From: Sporosarcina ureae
Lineage (GTDB): Bacteria > Bacillota > Bacilli > Bacillales_A > Planococcaceae
NCBI RefSeq assembly: GCF_002082015.1
Contig: NZ_CP015109.1
Span: 994,001-1,058,000, forward strand
Reading direction: 5' to 3'
Length of the DNA: 64,000 nt
Position 1 is the first letter of the stretch, and the number at the start of each line of letters is the position of its first letter. The notes beneath the pieces were generated by a model. The model was given only the letters and a program-made list of their open reading frames with translations. It ran no database searches and was not told the origin of the DNA. The translations under genes and the position numbers were made by a program. This document shows positions 51,029 to 62,700 of the stretch, piece by piece.

Positions 51029-52484
51029 ATTGGATATCCTCGTATTTTAACTTATACCATTTTGGGAATTCATAAATTCCCGATAATAGCTGGATATATC
51101 TTTTCAGGATTTTGACAATATCAGAAATAACGCTTGGTAATTTTTGATGAAGATGAATGTCAGGAACTGTATGATACTTATGCAAAGGATTATTACATAC
51201 CAACATTGAACTCTCCCTTACAGCTCCCCAAAAACCATGTGAAAAATTTGTGCCATATTCGTAATAGATTTCATATAACTCCGACTCATCAACTTCCTCA
51301 AATTTCTTTTTTATTGATTGTTGATCAAAATAACGGACATCGATGTCCATAAACTCTTCCCAAATAGGTTCATTTACGATAGCTTCTATAATTGGTTCTT
51401 GTATTTGAGATTCTCTACTAAAGCCACTTTCACGTCCTCGGAGCAAAATATGTTTGTATTTTCCAATACCATATAATTGATATTCCTTAAATATATTTAT
51501 ATTTCCCGTTTCTTTCATAATTAGATATTTCATCATAACAAAGACCTCTGTTATTGTTCTTAGTGCATGTCGACCTAATATAGCGTTTTCTAATTCATTA
51601 TCCAATGTTTCTTTACATAATTTAAGTATATAAACAGCAGACCCCATTAACACGTTGAACTTGGGGCTTTCAAGTAACTTTTCCTTGTAGACCAAGTTAA
51701 TATATTCAAATGCTTTTTGTGTGTCTTGAAGAAATTCACCCGAATCTAATTGATTCTTCATGTGTTTAATAAAAAATGGTGAACATTCAGTGCTTAATCC
51801 AAGTTCATTCCAGAAAGAAGATACAAAATCGTGGTTTGGTTCCTCTATGTCAATTCCCTCGAAACTTCTAATCATAGGTCTGTAAAGCCTCATTATTTCA
51901 TCTTCATGAGATGTTGAACTATAGTTTTTAAATGCATCTATTGTCATACTAACTTCCTCTAAAAACTTGACTTTTCCTCTAAAAAGCGAAAGGCAAATAG
52001 ATAAATATCTTAAGTCTGTTGAATCATTGGATTGTTGGTCAAAAAATCGTTCAACAGTTTCCTGTAATTTTTCAATTCTATATTCGACAGTTTGAGATTC
52101 ATCATAAAAGTATTCATTAATTACTTTGTTTTTATTTCGACGATATACAATAGTTAAAGGGGCTAATATTGTAGGGTCTACAATGTCACTGATAATGTCG
52201 AAAATTTTTTTTTGTTTATCCCCTGGTAAGCCATTTATCAATGAAAACTTCGGTTCATTAATATCAATATCTGTATGAGCAATTCGATATAGTATATTTT
52301 CGCATTTATTTAATCCCTCTTCTCTTCCGTAATAGAGAAGGATTAGTCCTAATCATACAAAATCTGGAAGTCGTTCTTTGCTCCATGAATTGAACTTTAA
52401 CAAATCTCCAAATGCATCATTGGCTGGGGAAATAATAACCCCTTTTTTAAACGAATGGTCTGATAACTTACTTGTATTTCGCAT
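51018..52484 (-). pseudogene. DUF5677-like gene with one in-frame TGA (codon 44)
   Basis: A full frame of about 488 codons from ATG 52484 (AAGGAGGGAATTTTAATA upstream) to 51018, broken only by TGA at 52353-52355. Before it: MRNTSKLSDHSFKKGVIISP and WSKERLPDFV; after it, in the same frame, LGLILLYYGREEGLNKCENI, continuing into the long frame (INGLPGDKQKKIFDIISDIV). In related DUF5677-type proteins I recall a Trp at about this place (RLPE-x-LWLGLI), so TGG to TGA is likely. Later features are HALRTITEVFVMMKYLIMKE and YYEYGTNFSHGFWGAVRESS, typical of DUF5677. It may be a nonsense mutant, be read through, or be restarted at TTG 52241. Confidence 0.65.
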
Positions 52485-52613
52485 TATTAAAATTCCCTCC
52501 TTCATAAAGAAACGGGGAGAGTACAAAGTATGATTGAATGAAATTTTAAGAATCATTTAATCCCCTGTACTCCTAATTCTATAAAAAATGAAATTAACTC
52601 AATTGGATATTAA

Positions 52614-55600
52614 TTATATTTTTGCCACTAACCCCTTAAACTTTTCATAATTGACTTTCACACCGTCATCCAAGTCAATCTCAATTTGCATATCCGCCAT
52701 ATGGTGTAACAGCTCATCATACGCTTTCAACTCGTCGATTTTCTTATCGAGGGATTTCAGTTCCTTTTTGGCATTGCTGATTTCTTTCGTTGTGGAATCT
52801 CCTTCGATGATATCAAGCAAGTCCTTCTTCTCCGCATCCAAGCGAATTTGAACTTCATGCAAATAATCCGTCCGAATACGGGATAGCGTCGTTTTGTCGT
52901 AACGGTGCATATAAATAAGACAATTGAACGCCTTTTCCTTACCTGATGTAAACAGCCAGTATATCGGTCGCTTCTTATACACTTGAACATGATCTTTATA
53001 AAAGTCGTTCAAGAAGTAACGACGCAATGCTTCCCTCGCTGTCTCATTTTTACGTCGACCAATCGCATCCGCTACGAATTCGAGATTTTCTTCCAGTGTT
53101 TCTTCACTAAACGTTACTCGAACGAACTCAACGAATCTTGTTACGATATCATCTTCGAAATAAGCACCTGGCAGGATTGGAAGGATGTTGTCTTCGTCTA
53201 CGGAAAATGTTTTATATCTGGAAGAATCGAATTCTCCGCCTGCATAGATAAGCCCTTCTTCATCAAGCGAATAACGACCGAAAGAACAGCCGATTGCATA
53301 GGAAATGAAGCTTGTAATGTCACGTTCTAAATCGGCTTTGCGGATGGTGATATTATTAACGTCAACTTTTGAAGATAGTTCATCTTGCAAATTATAAAGC
53401 TGAATATATATTTTATTGAGCTCTTCTTCATAAATCGTCATTTGATTAAACTGCTCTTCCATAAATTCTTGCCACAACCCAAAAGCTATTTTAAGTTGCG
53501 TTAAAGTATTTTCATCCTTCATTAAAGGGTGCTTTTTGAACCCCCAGGAGAACTCATATGAATCCCATTCATCTTTCGAGATTTGTATTAAACTTTCAAC
53601 CTTAATATTAATTGATTCAATGATTTCTTTATCTGAAAGTATTATCGGAATTTTAGCAACTGATTCCGCTTGAATTGCGATTGTTGGATTAATTATTCTT
53701 ACGAAGTGGTTAGCAATTTTACTACACAAAAATCCAATAAAATAAGAATGAAATTTCTCTTCTGCGAAAAGAACTGAACCATTGGAATCAAAAATAAAAC
53801 CTTCTGGCAAGTATCGCACTCCGAAATATGAACTACTAATTCTGGACCAAGTTATTCCCCTTTGAAAATAATGTTTCTCATTTGTTATTTTCCAATTTAA
53901 ATTATCACCCAATTGGGGGTATACTCGTCTTGTATTTTCTTTTATTTCATGCCCATCATTTTCCCAATTTACAACATAATCATTATTTCCATACCACTTT
54001 CTGAATTCTCCACCTTTACAATACGGAATCCATTTTACTTTTTGTTTAAATGCATCTTTCGCAGACTTCATAGAAATACCCATTTTATCAAATTCTATTT
54101 CATGCCATAATCTAAGAAAGCGATTATTATCACCCGTCCTCATTCCAAAACAAATTTTAGAGTAATTATCCAAACTTTTATTATTTGAAAAAACTTCATT
54201 TACATTTCCACTTGCCCAATACGCAATCGGGCTTCCTGGAATTTTACTGAAGTTTTCTTGACTGAATGAGTAACGATGCGGAGCAGAGGGATTAAGAACT
54301 GCATCTACCGCTTTTTCTCGTTTCTCTTCAGCTGTTCTTTCTTCGATCATTCGCAAATAAATTCCTTTGCTATCGGACACTTCAACACTTCTTAATACAA
54401 ACGCCGTTGATTGCACAACTTCGCCACCAATTTCCTCAAATGCTCTCGGTCCCAAGTGCAACATTGTATCGATGAATTTATTGTTAATGACCTTTTCACG
54501 CAACTTTTCAAAGCTGGATAGGAACATCCATGAATGCTGATTAATGGCCGCATAGAAACCGTTTTTCTTTAAGTAATGATCCACTTCCATGAAGGAGGCG
54601 AATAAGTCGGATTTTGAATCGGGATAGTTCTTTTTGAGAAAATCAGACAGTTCTTTGTTCATACTTCCCGAACCCATGTAAGGTGGATTCATGACGACGA
54701 TGTCATATTGTTGACCCATGATTTTCGATTGTTGAATAAGTAATGGAAGTAAAGCCAATGTTTTCTCCCGCATCTCTGTTTGAAAAATATCATCTACAGG
54801 ATTGTCTTTTATCTCACGAAGCCTATTCTCTAAATATACTGTATCTATTGCCGTCGCTTTAATAAGTGAACCGTATGTTTTGGCATTTTTAAATGTATCA
54901 ATTAGGATTTTTGTCACATCGAATACTGTATCGTTATCATTGCCTGCAACATACAAAATGTCTTCTTCTGTCCATCCGTTCGTTTCTTGCACAGATGCCA
55001 AATTGAGTGTTAGTCCATCTCTTTCGATACTTCTTAAGAAACGTCTATTGTATTGCAATGCTTTCATAACAACTGAAAAGCTTGCCAATTGATACGCTCG
55101 ATCGTCAATGTCTAATCCATATAAATTTTTTTCAATAATTAGGCGTGGAATTTCTCTTTCCATATAACCGCATTTGCTATAAATCTCGTAAAGAACATCG
55201 AACATATAGACAAGGATATGGCCGCTTCCCATTGCAGGATCAAAGCACTTAATGTCCTCTACATCTAATTCTTTATTGACATATGGGATAATTTTTTCTT
55301 GAGATTCTTCTTGTTCGTGATTTAAGAAAAACTCCCATCCTTCGATTAAATCATTATGCTCTGGATGGGCTTCTGTCCAGTAACGTCCAAGCGAGTTTTG
55401 CACCATATATTGAACAATCCAGTCTGGTGTAAAAAGCTGAGTTGCAAAAGGGATTTCTTCCGCCTTATATTTCTTTTTCGCTTTGAAAACACGGTCTTTT
55501 TCTTCGGCAATATAGTATTGATACAACCACCCGATTACCTCGATTTTCTCCCAGTTAGCTTCTGGTATAACTTCCGTATCCGTCATTTGACGTACAAACG

Positions 55601-56156
55601 AATCCGTCCCAAGTAACCCTTCAGGGAAAAGAATCTCTGAATAATCCTCAATCGTCTCAAACATAAAGGGCATATAACGATTCAAGTCATTACAATGCGT
55701 TTTGATTAGATATTTGAAAAGCTCGTCTGTTTCATTGTTCATTTTCATGTCGTAAACTTTTTCTTTATCTAAGTCAAGATCCAGTGATAATGCTTCTTTC
55801 ATCATATCTGGCTCGGCACTACCTGAATTCGAAGAAAGGACACGCACTTTTGTTGGAAGATAATCGTTTACTTCCATGTATCTCAAAGCGATAAAACGGT
55901 TGAACCAAGTGTAGGATGTTTCTTCCATTAATCGGTCAAAGCCGATTTCATTAATACGGGCGATAAGCTTATTCCGTTGTCGTCTTTCTGTATCTGAAAG
56001 CTGTTTGCCGTCAATAAAGACAGCATCTGAGCTTTCAACGTTAGCTTTTTGAATTGACTCGGCTGTAATACCAATTTTTCTTGCTTGAAGTTCTACTTTT
56101 TCCAGCAACTCTCTTCTTGCTTCAGTTGCAAACTTCTTTAATGCGGTTTTGTTCAA
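52614..56156 (-). CDS. pglX: BREX adenine methyltransferase PglX, second copy
   Basis: 1180 residues; TTG 56156 follows AGAGGTGAAATAG. A class I N6-adenine methyltransferase: SAM site FDPAMGSGHILVYMFDVLYE, catalytic NPPY at 490-493 (VVMNPPYMGSGSMN), and a variable middle that includes the target recognition part (about 500-900, e.g. WIPYCKGGEFRKWYGNN). The N-terminal 390 and C-terminal 270 residues are nearly identical to the copy upstream; the middle is clearly different. BREX PglX modifies a non-palindromic host motif for self-recognition and is needed for defence. Two specificities would imply two modified motifs. It follows the first copy by 84 bases. Confidence 0.92.
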   Translation of the reverse strand: MNKTALKKFATEARRELLEKVELQARKIGITAESIQKANVESSDAVFIDGKQLSDTERRQRNKLIARINEIGFDRLMEETSYTWFNRFIALRYMEVNDYLPTKVRVLSSNSGSAEPDMMKEALSLDLDLDKEKVYDMKMNNETDELFKYLIKTHCNDLNRYMPFMFETIEDYSEILFPEGLLGTDSFVRQMTDTEVIPEANWEKIEVIGWLYQYYIAEEKDRVFKAKKKYKAEEIPFATQLFTPDWIVQYMVQNSLGRYWTEAHPEHNDLIEGWEFFLNHEQEESQEKIIPYVNKELDVEDIKCFDPAMGSGHILVYMFDVLYEIYSKCGYMEREIPRLIIEKNLYGLDIDDRAYQLASFSVVMKALQYNRRFLRSIERDGLTLNLASVQETNGWTEEDILYVAGNDNDTVFDVTKILIDTFKNAKTYGSLIKATAIDTVYLENRLREIKDNPVDDIFQTEMREKTLALLPLLIQQSKIMGQQYDIVVMNPPYMGSGSMNKELSDFLKKNYPDSKSDLFASFMEVDHYLKKNGFYAAINQHSWMFLSSFEKLREKVINNKFIDTMLHLGPRAFEEIGGEVVQSTAFVLRSVEVSDSKGIYLRMIEERTAEEKREKAVDAVLNPSAPHRYSFSQENFSKIPGSPIAYWASGNVNEVFSNNKSLDNYSKICFGMRTGDNNRFLRLWHEIEFDKMGISMKSAKDAFKQKVKWIPYCKGGEFRKWYGNNDYVVNWENDGHEIKENTRRVYPQLGDNLNWKITNEKHYFQRGITWSRISSSYFGVRYLPEGFIFDSNGSVLFAEEKFHSYFIGFLCSKIANHFVRIINPTIAIQAESVAKIPIILSDKEIIESINIKVESLIQISKDEWDSYEFSWGFKKHPLMKDENTLTQLKIAFGLWQEFMEEQFNQMTIYEEELNKIYIQLYNLQDELSSKVDVNNITIRKADLERDITSFISYAIGCSFGRYSLDEEGLIYAGGEFDSSRYKTFSVDEDNILPILPGAYFEDDIVTRFVEFVRVTFSEETLEENLEFVADAIGRRKNETAREALRRYFLNDFYKDHVQVYKKRPIYWLFTSGKEKAFNCLIYMHRYDKTTLSRIRTDYLHEVQIRLDAEKKDLLDIIEGDSTTKEISNAKKELKSLDKKIDELKAYDELLHHMADMQIEIDLDDGVKVNYEKFKGLVAKI

Positions 56157-56240
56157 AACTATTTCACCTCTATTTGATATGATGCTTTGTCTTAGAATCC
56201 AAGTACCTTTCTAAGTAGAAGTATCGGAAAACGTTTTTTA

Positions 56241-59200
56241 CTAAATCTTTGCCACTAACCCTTTAAACTTCTCATAATTCACTTTCACACCGTCATCCAA
56301 GTCAATCTCAATCTGCATATCCGCCATATGGTGTAACAACTCGTCATATGCCTTCAATTCGTCGATTTTCCTATCAAGAGACTTTAGCTCTCTTTTTGCA
56401 TTGTTGATTTCTCTTGTTGTGGAATCTCCATTAATGATTTCAAGTAAATCATTTTTCTCAGCATCCAAGCGGGTCTGAACCTCGTGTAAATAATCTGTTC
56501 GAATACGAGATAGCGTTGTTTTATCATATCTATGCATATAAATAAGGCAATTGAACGCCTTCTCTCTACCTGAAGTAAATAGCCAATAAATCGGTCTTTT
56601 CTTATAAACTTGGAGATGATCCTTATAGAAATCATTCAAGAAATATCGACGTAGGACTTCTCTCGATGTTTCATTTTTTCTTCGTCCAATTGCATCCGCA
56701 ACAAAGTCAAGATTTTCTTCAAGTGTTTCCTCACTAAATGTTATTCTGACGAAATCAATGAACCTTGTTACGATGTCATCTTCAAAATAGGCACCTGGCA
56801 GAATTGGAAGGATGTTGTCCTCGTCTGCTGGGAATGTTTGATAACGGGAAAAATCAAAGCCACCACCTGCATAAATCAGACTATCTTCGTCGAGTGAATA
56901 GCGGCCGAAGGAACAGCCTATTGCATAGGAAATAAAGCTTTTAATATCTTGTTCTAAATCGGCTTTGCGGATGGTTATATCTTTATCCTCCACTTTAGGC
57001 TCAAGTTCATCTTGTAAACCATAGATTTCAATAAAAATACGATTTAGCTCTTCTTCATTCAACTTTAGCTGATTGAACTCCTCCTCCATAAATATCTTCC
57101 ATTTCTTGAACGTAGATTCTATCGAAGTTTCTCTTTTATACATAATTAGAGGATGTTTTTGAAAATCCCAGGAAGTCTCTATTGAATCCCATTCTTTTTT
57201 ACTAATTAAGTAATTTTCATTCGTTAACTCGTCAATTATTGACATAGTTTCTATATTAGTTTTTACAACAGGGAATTTTGCAACTTCACCAGATTGAAAA
57301 TTTAATGTAGGATTTATTTCGCCTAAAACATATTTAAAAACTGAAGAGTTTAATAAAGATAAAAAATAATTTCTTTCGTTCTCGTCTGTATATAAACAAC
57401 AACCACCATTATCAAAGATAAACCCTTCTCCAAATTTTCTAATACTAAAATTAGAGGAAGTAATGGTAGACCATGTTAAGCCAGGCTTCATAAAATAATT
57501 ATAATTGGCTATAACAGCTGTCGGTATTTTCCTAATTTCCTCGGCGTCATTTTTCCAATCAATTAAGTATTCATTATTTCCGTACCACTTTCTATAACCC
57601 CCGCCTTTATTATAGGGGAACCATCTATTAATTTTAGTTTCTTCTTTAACAATTTTGGTCTTATTAAAGTTCACTGTATTTATGTCTACTTCATGCCATA
57701 ACCTTAAAAATAAATTATTATTTGAAGTTGAATTTCCTTTGCGGGGGGATGCAATTTCTCCAAGTTTTATTGAGTTCTCAAATAGTGTTCTTACCTTATC
57801 ACTCACCCAATACGCAATAGGGCTTCCTGATATTTTGCTAAATTGATTTTGTTTACAGGAATAGCGATATGAAACAGAAGGATTTTGAACAGCTTCCAAT
57901 GTTTTTATTGGCTGATTTTCTATACCAGTAAAATCCGATAGCTTTATGAACTCTCCTGACACATCTACATGATAGTTTCGTAAAGTAAACAAACACACTG
58001 GTACCATGGCCGCTTCAAAGCCGTTATATTCCAATTGAATCAATGAGCTAATATTTTTTTCTTTAACGATTATATTTCGTATATGTTCATAAGAAGAAAT
58101 AAACATCCAAACGAACGGAGTAATAAAACCTAATTGACCGTTCGGCTTTGTAGACCGAAAGCTATATTCCATAAATGCGGAATAAAGGTCGGATTTAACA
58201 TTTGGATAATTCGCATTTAAATACGTTGTAACTTCTTTCGACAAATATCTATTACCTGCATATGGTGGATTAGTAATAAAAACATCATACTTTTGATCCA
58301 TGAGAGATGATTGCTTGATTAAACATCTAAATAACTCCAAAGTACGATCTTTCATTTCTAATTCGAACAAGTTACCCACTTGTTGTTCGATTGCAGTTAA
58401 ACGTTCATGCAGAAAAGAAGTATCGTAGGATTCAAGTTTAAGAAGTGAACCAATTGCTTTCGCATGTTTAAATTGTTCAATATAATTTTGCATTTCATCA
58501 AACTTTTCACCAGTATGTTCCCCAGCTAAAAAGGCCACTTCCTCATCCGTCAATTTATTTGTTTCTTGAATAGATGCTAAATTCAGCACTAAGCCTTCTC
58601 GTTCAATACTCCGCATAAATCGCTTGTTATATTGCATTGCTTTCATTACGACTGAAAAGCTTGCCAATTGGTACGCACGATCATCTATGTCTAAACCATA
58701 GAGGTTCTTCTCAATAATAAGACGTGGAATTTCTCGCTCAGTGTATCCACATTGACTATAGATTTCATGGAGAACGTCAAACATGTACACCAAAATATGC
58801 CCACTTCCCATGGCAGGGTCGAAACACTTGATATCTTCAACATTAAGTTCTTTATTAACATATGGAGCTAATTTCTCTTCAAAATCTACTTCGGGATTTG
58901 GATTTTCTAAATAGAACTCCCAATTTTCTATCAAACCTCGATGCTCAGAGTGTGACTCAACCCAATAACGTCCCAAAGCATTTTGCACCATATAACGAAC
59001 AATCCATTCAGGTGTGAACAATTGAGTTGCAAATGGGATTTCTTCGTTTTTATATTTCTTTTTTGCCAAAATAACTCGGTCTTTTTCTTCAGCAATATAA
59101 TATTGATAAAGCCACCCAATAATCTCAACCTTTGTCCAATTATCTTCTGGAATGACTTCCGTATCCGTCATTTGCCGAACGAAAGAATCCGTTCCAAGCA

Positions 59201-59741
59201 ATCCTTCTGGAAAGAGAATTTCCGTATAGTCTTCAATTGTCTCGAACATAAATGGCATGTATCGGTTTAAATCGTTACAATGCATTTTGATCAGATATTT
59301 GAAAAGGTCGTCTGTCTCATTGTTCATTTTCATGTCGTACACTTTTTCTTTATCTAAATCAAGATCCAGTGACAAAGCTTCTTTCATCATATCTGGCTCG
59401 GCACTGCCTGAATTTGAGGATAGGACCCGCACTTTTGTTGGAAGATATTCGTTCACTTCCATGTATCTTAATGCGATGAAACGGTTGAACCAAGTGTATG
59501 CCGTCTCTTCCATTACTCGTTCAAAGCCGATTTCGTTAATTCGAGCAATAAGTTTATTCCGTTGTTGTCTTTCTGTATCTGAAAGCTGTTTGCCGTCAAT
59601 AAAGACGGCATCGGAGCTTTCGACATTTGCTTTTTGGATAGATTCGGCTGTAATGCCAAGCTTTCTTGCTTGTAGTTCTACTTTTTCAAGCAACTCTACT
59701 CGTGCTTCGGTTGCGAATTTCTTTAATGCAGTTTTATTCAT
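56241..59741 (-). CDS. pglX: BREX adenine methyltransferase PglX, first copy
   Basis: 1166 residues; ATG 59741 follows GAAGGGTGAAAATAG, 13 bases after brxC. SAM site FDPAMGSGHILVYMFDVLHE, catalytic NPPY from residue 491 (FITNPPYAGNRYLS), then a variable region (FIKLSDFTGIENQPIKTLEA; WFPYNKGGGYRKWYGNNEYL). Both copies are full length with intact motifs, so both are probably active. The shared ends (e.g. C-terminal DLDDGVKVNYEKFKGLVAKI in both) are long enough for homologous recombination that would delete one copy or create a hybrid. Confidence 0.92.
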   Translation of the reverse strand: MNKTALKKFATEARVELLEKVELQARKLGITAESIQKANVESSDAVFIDGKQLSDTERQQRNKLIARINEIGFERVMEETAYTWFNRFIALRYMEVNEYLPTKVRVLSSNSGSAEPDMMKEALSLDLDLDKEKVYDMKMNNETDDLFKYLIKMHCNDLNRYMPFMFETIEDYTEILFPEGLLGTDSFVRQMTDTEVIPEDNWTKVEIIGWLYQYYIAEEKDRVILAKKKYKNEEIPFATQLFTPEWIVRYMVQNALGRYWVESHSEHRGLIENWEFYLENPNPEVDFEEKLAPYVNKELNVEDIKCFDPAMGSGHILVYMFDVLHEIYSQCGYTEREIPRLIIEKNLYGLDIDDRAYQLASFSVVMKAMQYNKRFMRSIEREGLVLNLASIQETNKLTDEEVAFLAGEHTGEKFDEMQNYIEQFKHAKAIGSLLKLESYDTSFLHERLTAIEQQVGNLFELEMKDRTLELFRCLIKQSSLMDQKYDVFITNPPYAGNRYLSKEVTTYLNANYPNVKSDLYSAFMEYSFRSTKPNGQLGFITPFVWMFISSYEHIRNIIVKEKNISSLIQLEYNGFEAAMVPVCLFTLRNYHVDVSGEFIKLSDFTGIENQPIKTLEAVQNPSVSYRYSCKQNQFSKISGSPIAYWVSDKVRTLFENSIKLGEIASPRKGNSTSNNNLFLRLWHEVDINTVNFNKTKIVKEETKINRWFPYNKGGGYRKWYGNNEYLIDWKNDAEEIRKIPTAVIANYNYFMKPGLTWSTITSSNFSIRKFGEGFIFDNGGCCLYTDENERNYFLSLLNSSVFKYVLGEINPTLNFQSGEVAKFPVVKTNIETMSIIDELTNENYLISKKEWDSIETSWDFQKHPLIMYKRETSIESTFKKWKIFMEEEFNQLKLNEEELNRIFIEIYGLQDELEPKVEDKDITIRKADLEQDIKSFISYAIGCSFGRYSLDEDSLIYAGGGFDFSRYQTFPADEDNILPILPGAYFEDDIVTRFIDFVRITFSEETLEENLDFVADAIGRRKNETSREVLRRYFLNDFYKDHLQVYKKRPIYWLFTSGREKAFNCLIYMHRYDKTTLSRIRTDYLHEVQTRLDAEKNDLLEIINGDSTTREINNAKRELKSLDRKIDELKAYDELLHHMADMQIEIDLDDGVKVNYEKFKGLVAKI

Positions 59742-59754
59742 CTATTTTCACCCT

Positions 59755-62700
59755 TCATTCGATAAACTCGATTTGTTTATTCGATTTGATGATTTGTTTT
59801 AATTTATGGGATAACGTATTGATGTATTTATCGACATCATCTTCTGTCGATAATGTTGTCACGGCAACAAGTTCAGTTACTTTTACTGCCTGTTTTTGAA
59901 CAATCGTTTTGACAGGAGTTTCAACGATCGTACCTGAATTCCTTTTTTGTTCTTCGGCTTTCCGTCTTTGCCATTCAGCAATTTCCCGTTTGATTTCTGT
60001 CGCTGTTCTTTCTTTATAGCTCGCACTTTGGGAAATTGTTGCATCGACTTTAAAAATATCTGTAAAGGCATCAAGACTATCCTTTAATCGGTTGTAGTGA
60101 TCATCGACTTGTTGTTTGGTTTCATTTGATACGCCATACTGCTTCGCCAGAATGGACAATTCATCATAGTCTACTTTTAACTTTTCACGGGCATTGTCTT
60201 TTTTCTCGTTTAGGACGAGGTTTAATTTTTCATTAAACGCATGAACCAACTCAGGGATGTCTTTGATTTTCCGATAAGGAATTGGGTCTTGGATAATGGA
60301 ACGTAGCTTTTCCATCTCCCCAGCTACTTCTTTTCCTGATAAATATGTTTTAATTTCCTCGTACTTGGACAGTGCCTCCAAACCTTGATCGAAAATATCT
60401 TTCTGATTTGTGCCAAAGAAACTTTTCACATAGACGATATCTTCTTCCCAATCTGCCAAATCATCTTCCAGTTCTGTTAGCTTCGTGAAGAATGAAGCGT
60501 TATCGAGTTTGCTATCAAATTGCTCAAAGTATTCAAGCCCTTTGTCGAGTAAGCTCATCCCTGGATATTTTCTGCCTTCATAACGGGCTTTGTATGCCTT
60601 GATTTCGGCGATTTGTTTTTCAATCAACCCACGGATATCTTTTACCAAACCATCTTCATCATCTGCTAAATCCGTTGTGTTGAAAATTTCCCTGCATACA
60701 CGTTTAGCAGTACGGATAAGTCCGTCGTCAACTTTCACACGCTTAACAATGATTCCTTTATCGGCTTCATTTGATTTACCAAAGACCGTCAGCAATTTGT
60801 TCGCATCTGTTTCTGGCTCTAAATATTCGGCGTTATAACGGATGCGGATACGTTGCTCTTTCAATAGCTCCGCAACGAGTCCTGCGATATCAAGCTGTTT
60901 CCATCCGAATGGTTTATCTTCGAAACGGTCATAGACAAGCTTTACTCGAATTTGTTTTTGGATTTGATCTTGCATGTCAATAAATTCATAAACTTCTCTC
61001 TTTGCCAATTCGTTTGGTTTTGTTCCAATTGAATCGTCCAAAGAAAGTTGGTCATTGTCAGAAGCTAAAATAGCGATTAATTGTCTCTCGTTCTCCAAAT
61101 GTTCTTTTACATAGCCTAACTTTGTGTAGACGTTATCTACCAACTGTTTGAAGGCTGAATTGATTTTCTCCTTTACTGAAGAACCTTTGATATCCATTTT
61201 GTCGCCGTTGACGAAAAACGCCCCGTCTTTAATGGCATTGTCTAACAGTTCCCGTACCCTGCGTCTCCTTTCACGCACTTCTGCTTGCTTGTTGTTCAAG
61301 ATATTATGAATGTTTTCTGGAAGCTGAGTGATGTTCTTTTTCTTGCGGAACTCTTCAATGCGTAATGCCTCTTCCATTTCTTCGACATAAGCTTCGTTGC
61401 CACCAAGTTTAATGATCATTTCGCCACTGCCTGAAGTCATCATCATCATTTCCTGATCGGACTTATGATAATGATCTGACAGCGGAGACAGAATTTGCAA
61501 TCCAATGCTTGATGTCTGGTTGCCATAATTTTTCTCATCCATTTTCTGATTATAAGAGAAGGAATACTGTCGTGAATAATTGAAACGCTTATCATCGTAC
61601 AAGTCTTGGAAAATATAGTTTGCCAGCTCCCGCTTGACGATATCATCATCAATGTTCATCTGTTTAATTTCACGGTTAATGTCCTGCTCATCATCCGTTA
61701 AGAACAAATAATAATCGCCATTCTTTTGAATCAATGTTTGCGAAATCAATTTACGAAGAGAACCTTTGATTTTTTCTTTTAGCTGTAGCTTGTCTTCATC
61801 AATATGTGTCACCATGAGTGTTGCGATGTTGTCGATGTTTGCTGGCAGTTCTTTAATGTATTTGATCATGAATAATAACTTTAGTAAGTCTTTGTTGAAT
61901 GGATCATCTTTTAACGCTGGGTTTTCATTTGCTCCTTCAATAACCCTTGATATAGACGGGTTAAGGAATTCTTTAATCGTATCGTAGAACGCATGGAATG
62001 GAATGAGCGTGCCTTCTTCCGCATCTTTATAGCGAAGCCCTGCTTCTTTGAACGCAGAAAGCATCGAACGTTCTCCTTCAGACAAGTGCTTGCCTGATGA
62101 GCCGTGTTTCCGTACTTGCTCAAATACATTTTGCAGGAGTTTGAATTGATATGGAATGAATGGATATACTTCAGCGAACTCCTGTTCATTGTCATACCCC
62201 CTAAGATCCGCTGTACTTTCACGGAAGCTAATAAGATTTTTCAAGATGGCACTTTTTTCAGGGAAAAGAACTTTTAGTTTGTCATTGACGTGCTGGTGCT
62301 TCTCTAAAATACGTTTCTTAATGACTTCATCTACCGAGATGGATGACAAGGATAATCTTGTATCGAAACGACCTTGGATTCGTGAGAAGTCATCACCTTT
62401 TACTTTTACTATGGAGTCAATGCTTTCTTGCGATGTCACCATGATCCATACTTTCCCGTGGGCATGCGTCCCTAAATCTTCCGCAAGCGTCTGCAAGTTG
62501 AGCATGAGATTACGGCTATCTCCGATGTATTGACCAATTTCATCGACGAGAAAGACTAAGTGGAATTTCGGGCCTTTTTCGTCAATGTATTCTTTCACGT
62601 CTTTCGAGAATTTCTCAATGCTGATTTCAAAGTTATTTACACCGTTTTCAAACCAATTGCGTGCTGATTCCTCCGACATATCCGTCACTTTTGTCAACGC

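Noticed and set aside
52353-52556. A separate small gene of 67 codons after pglX
   Set aside because: It is the N-terminal part of the DUF5677-like gene, in the same frame as the long part after a single TGA.
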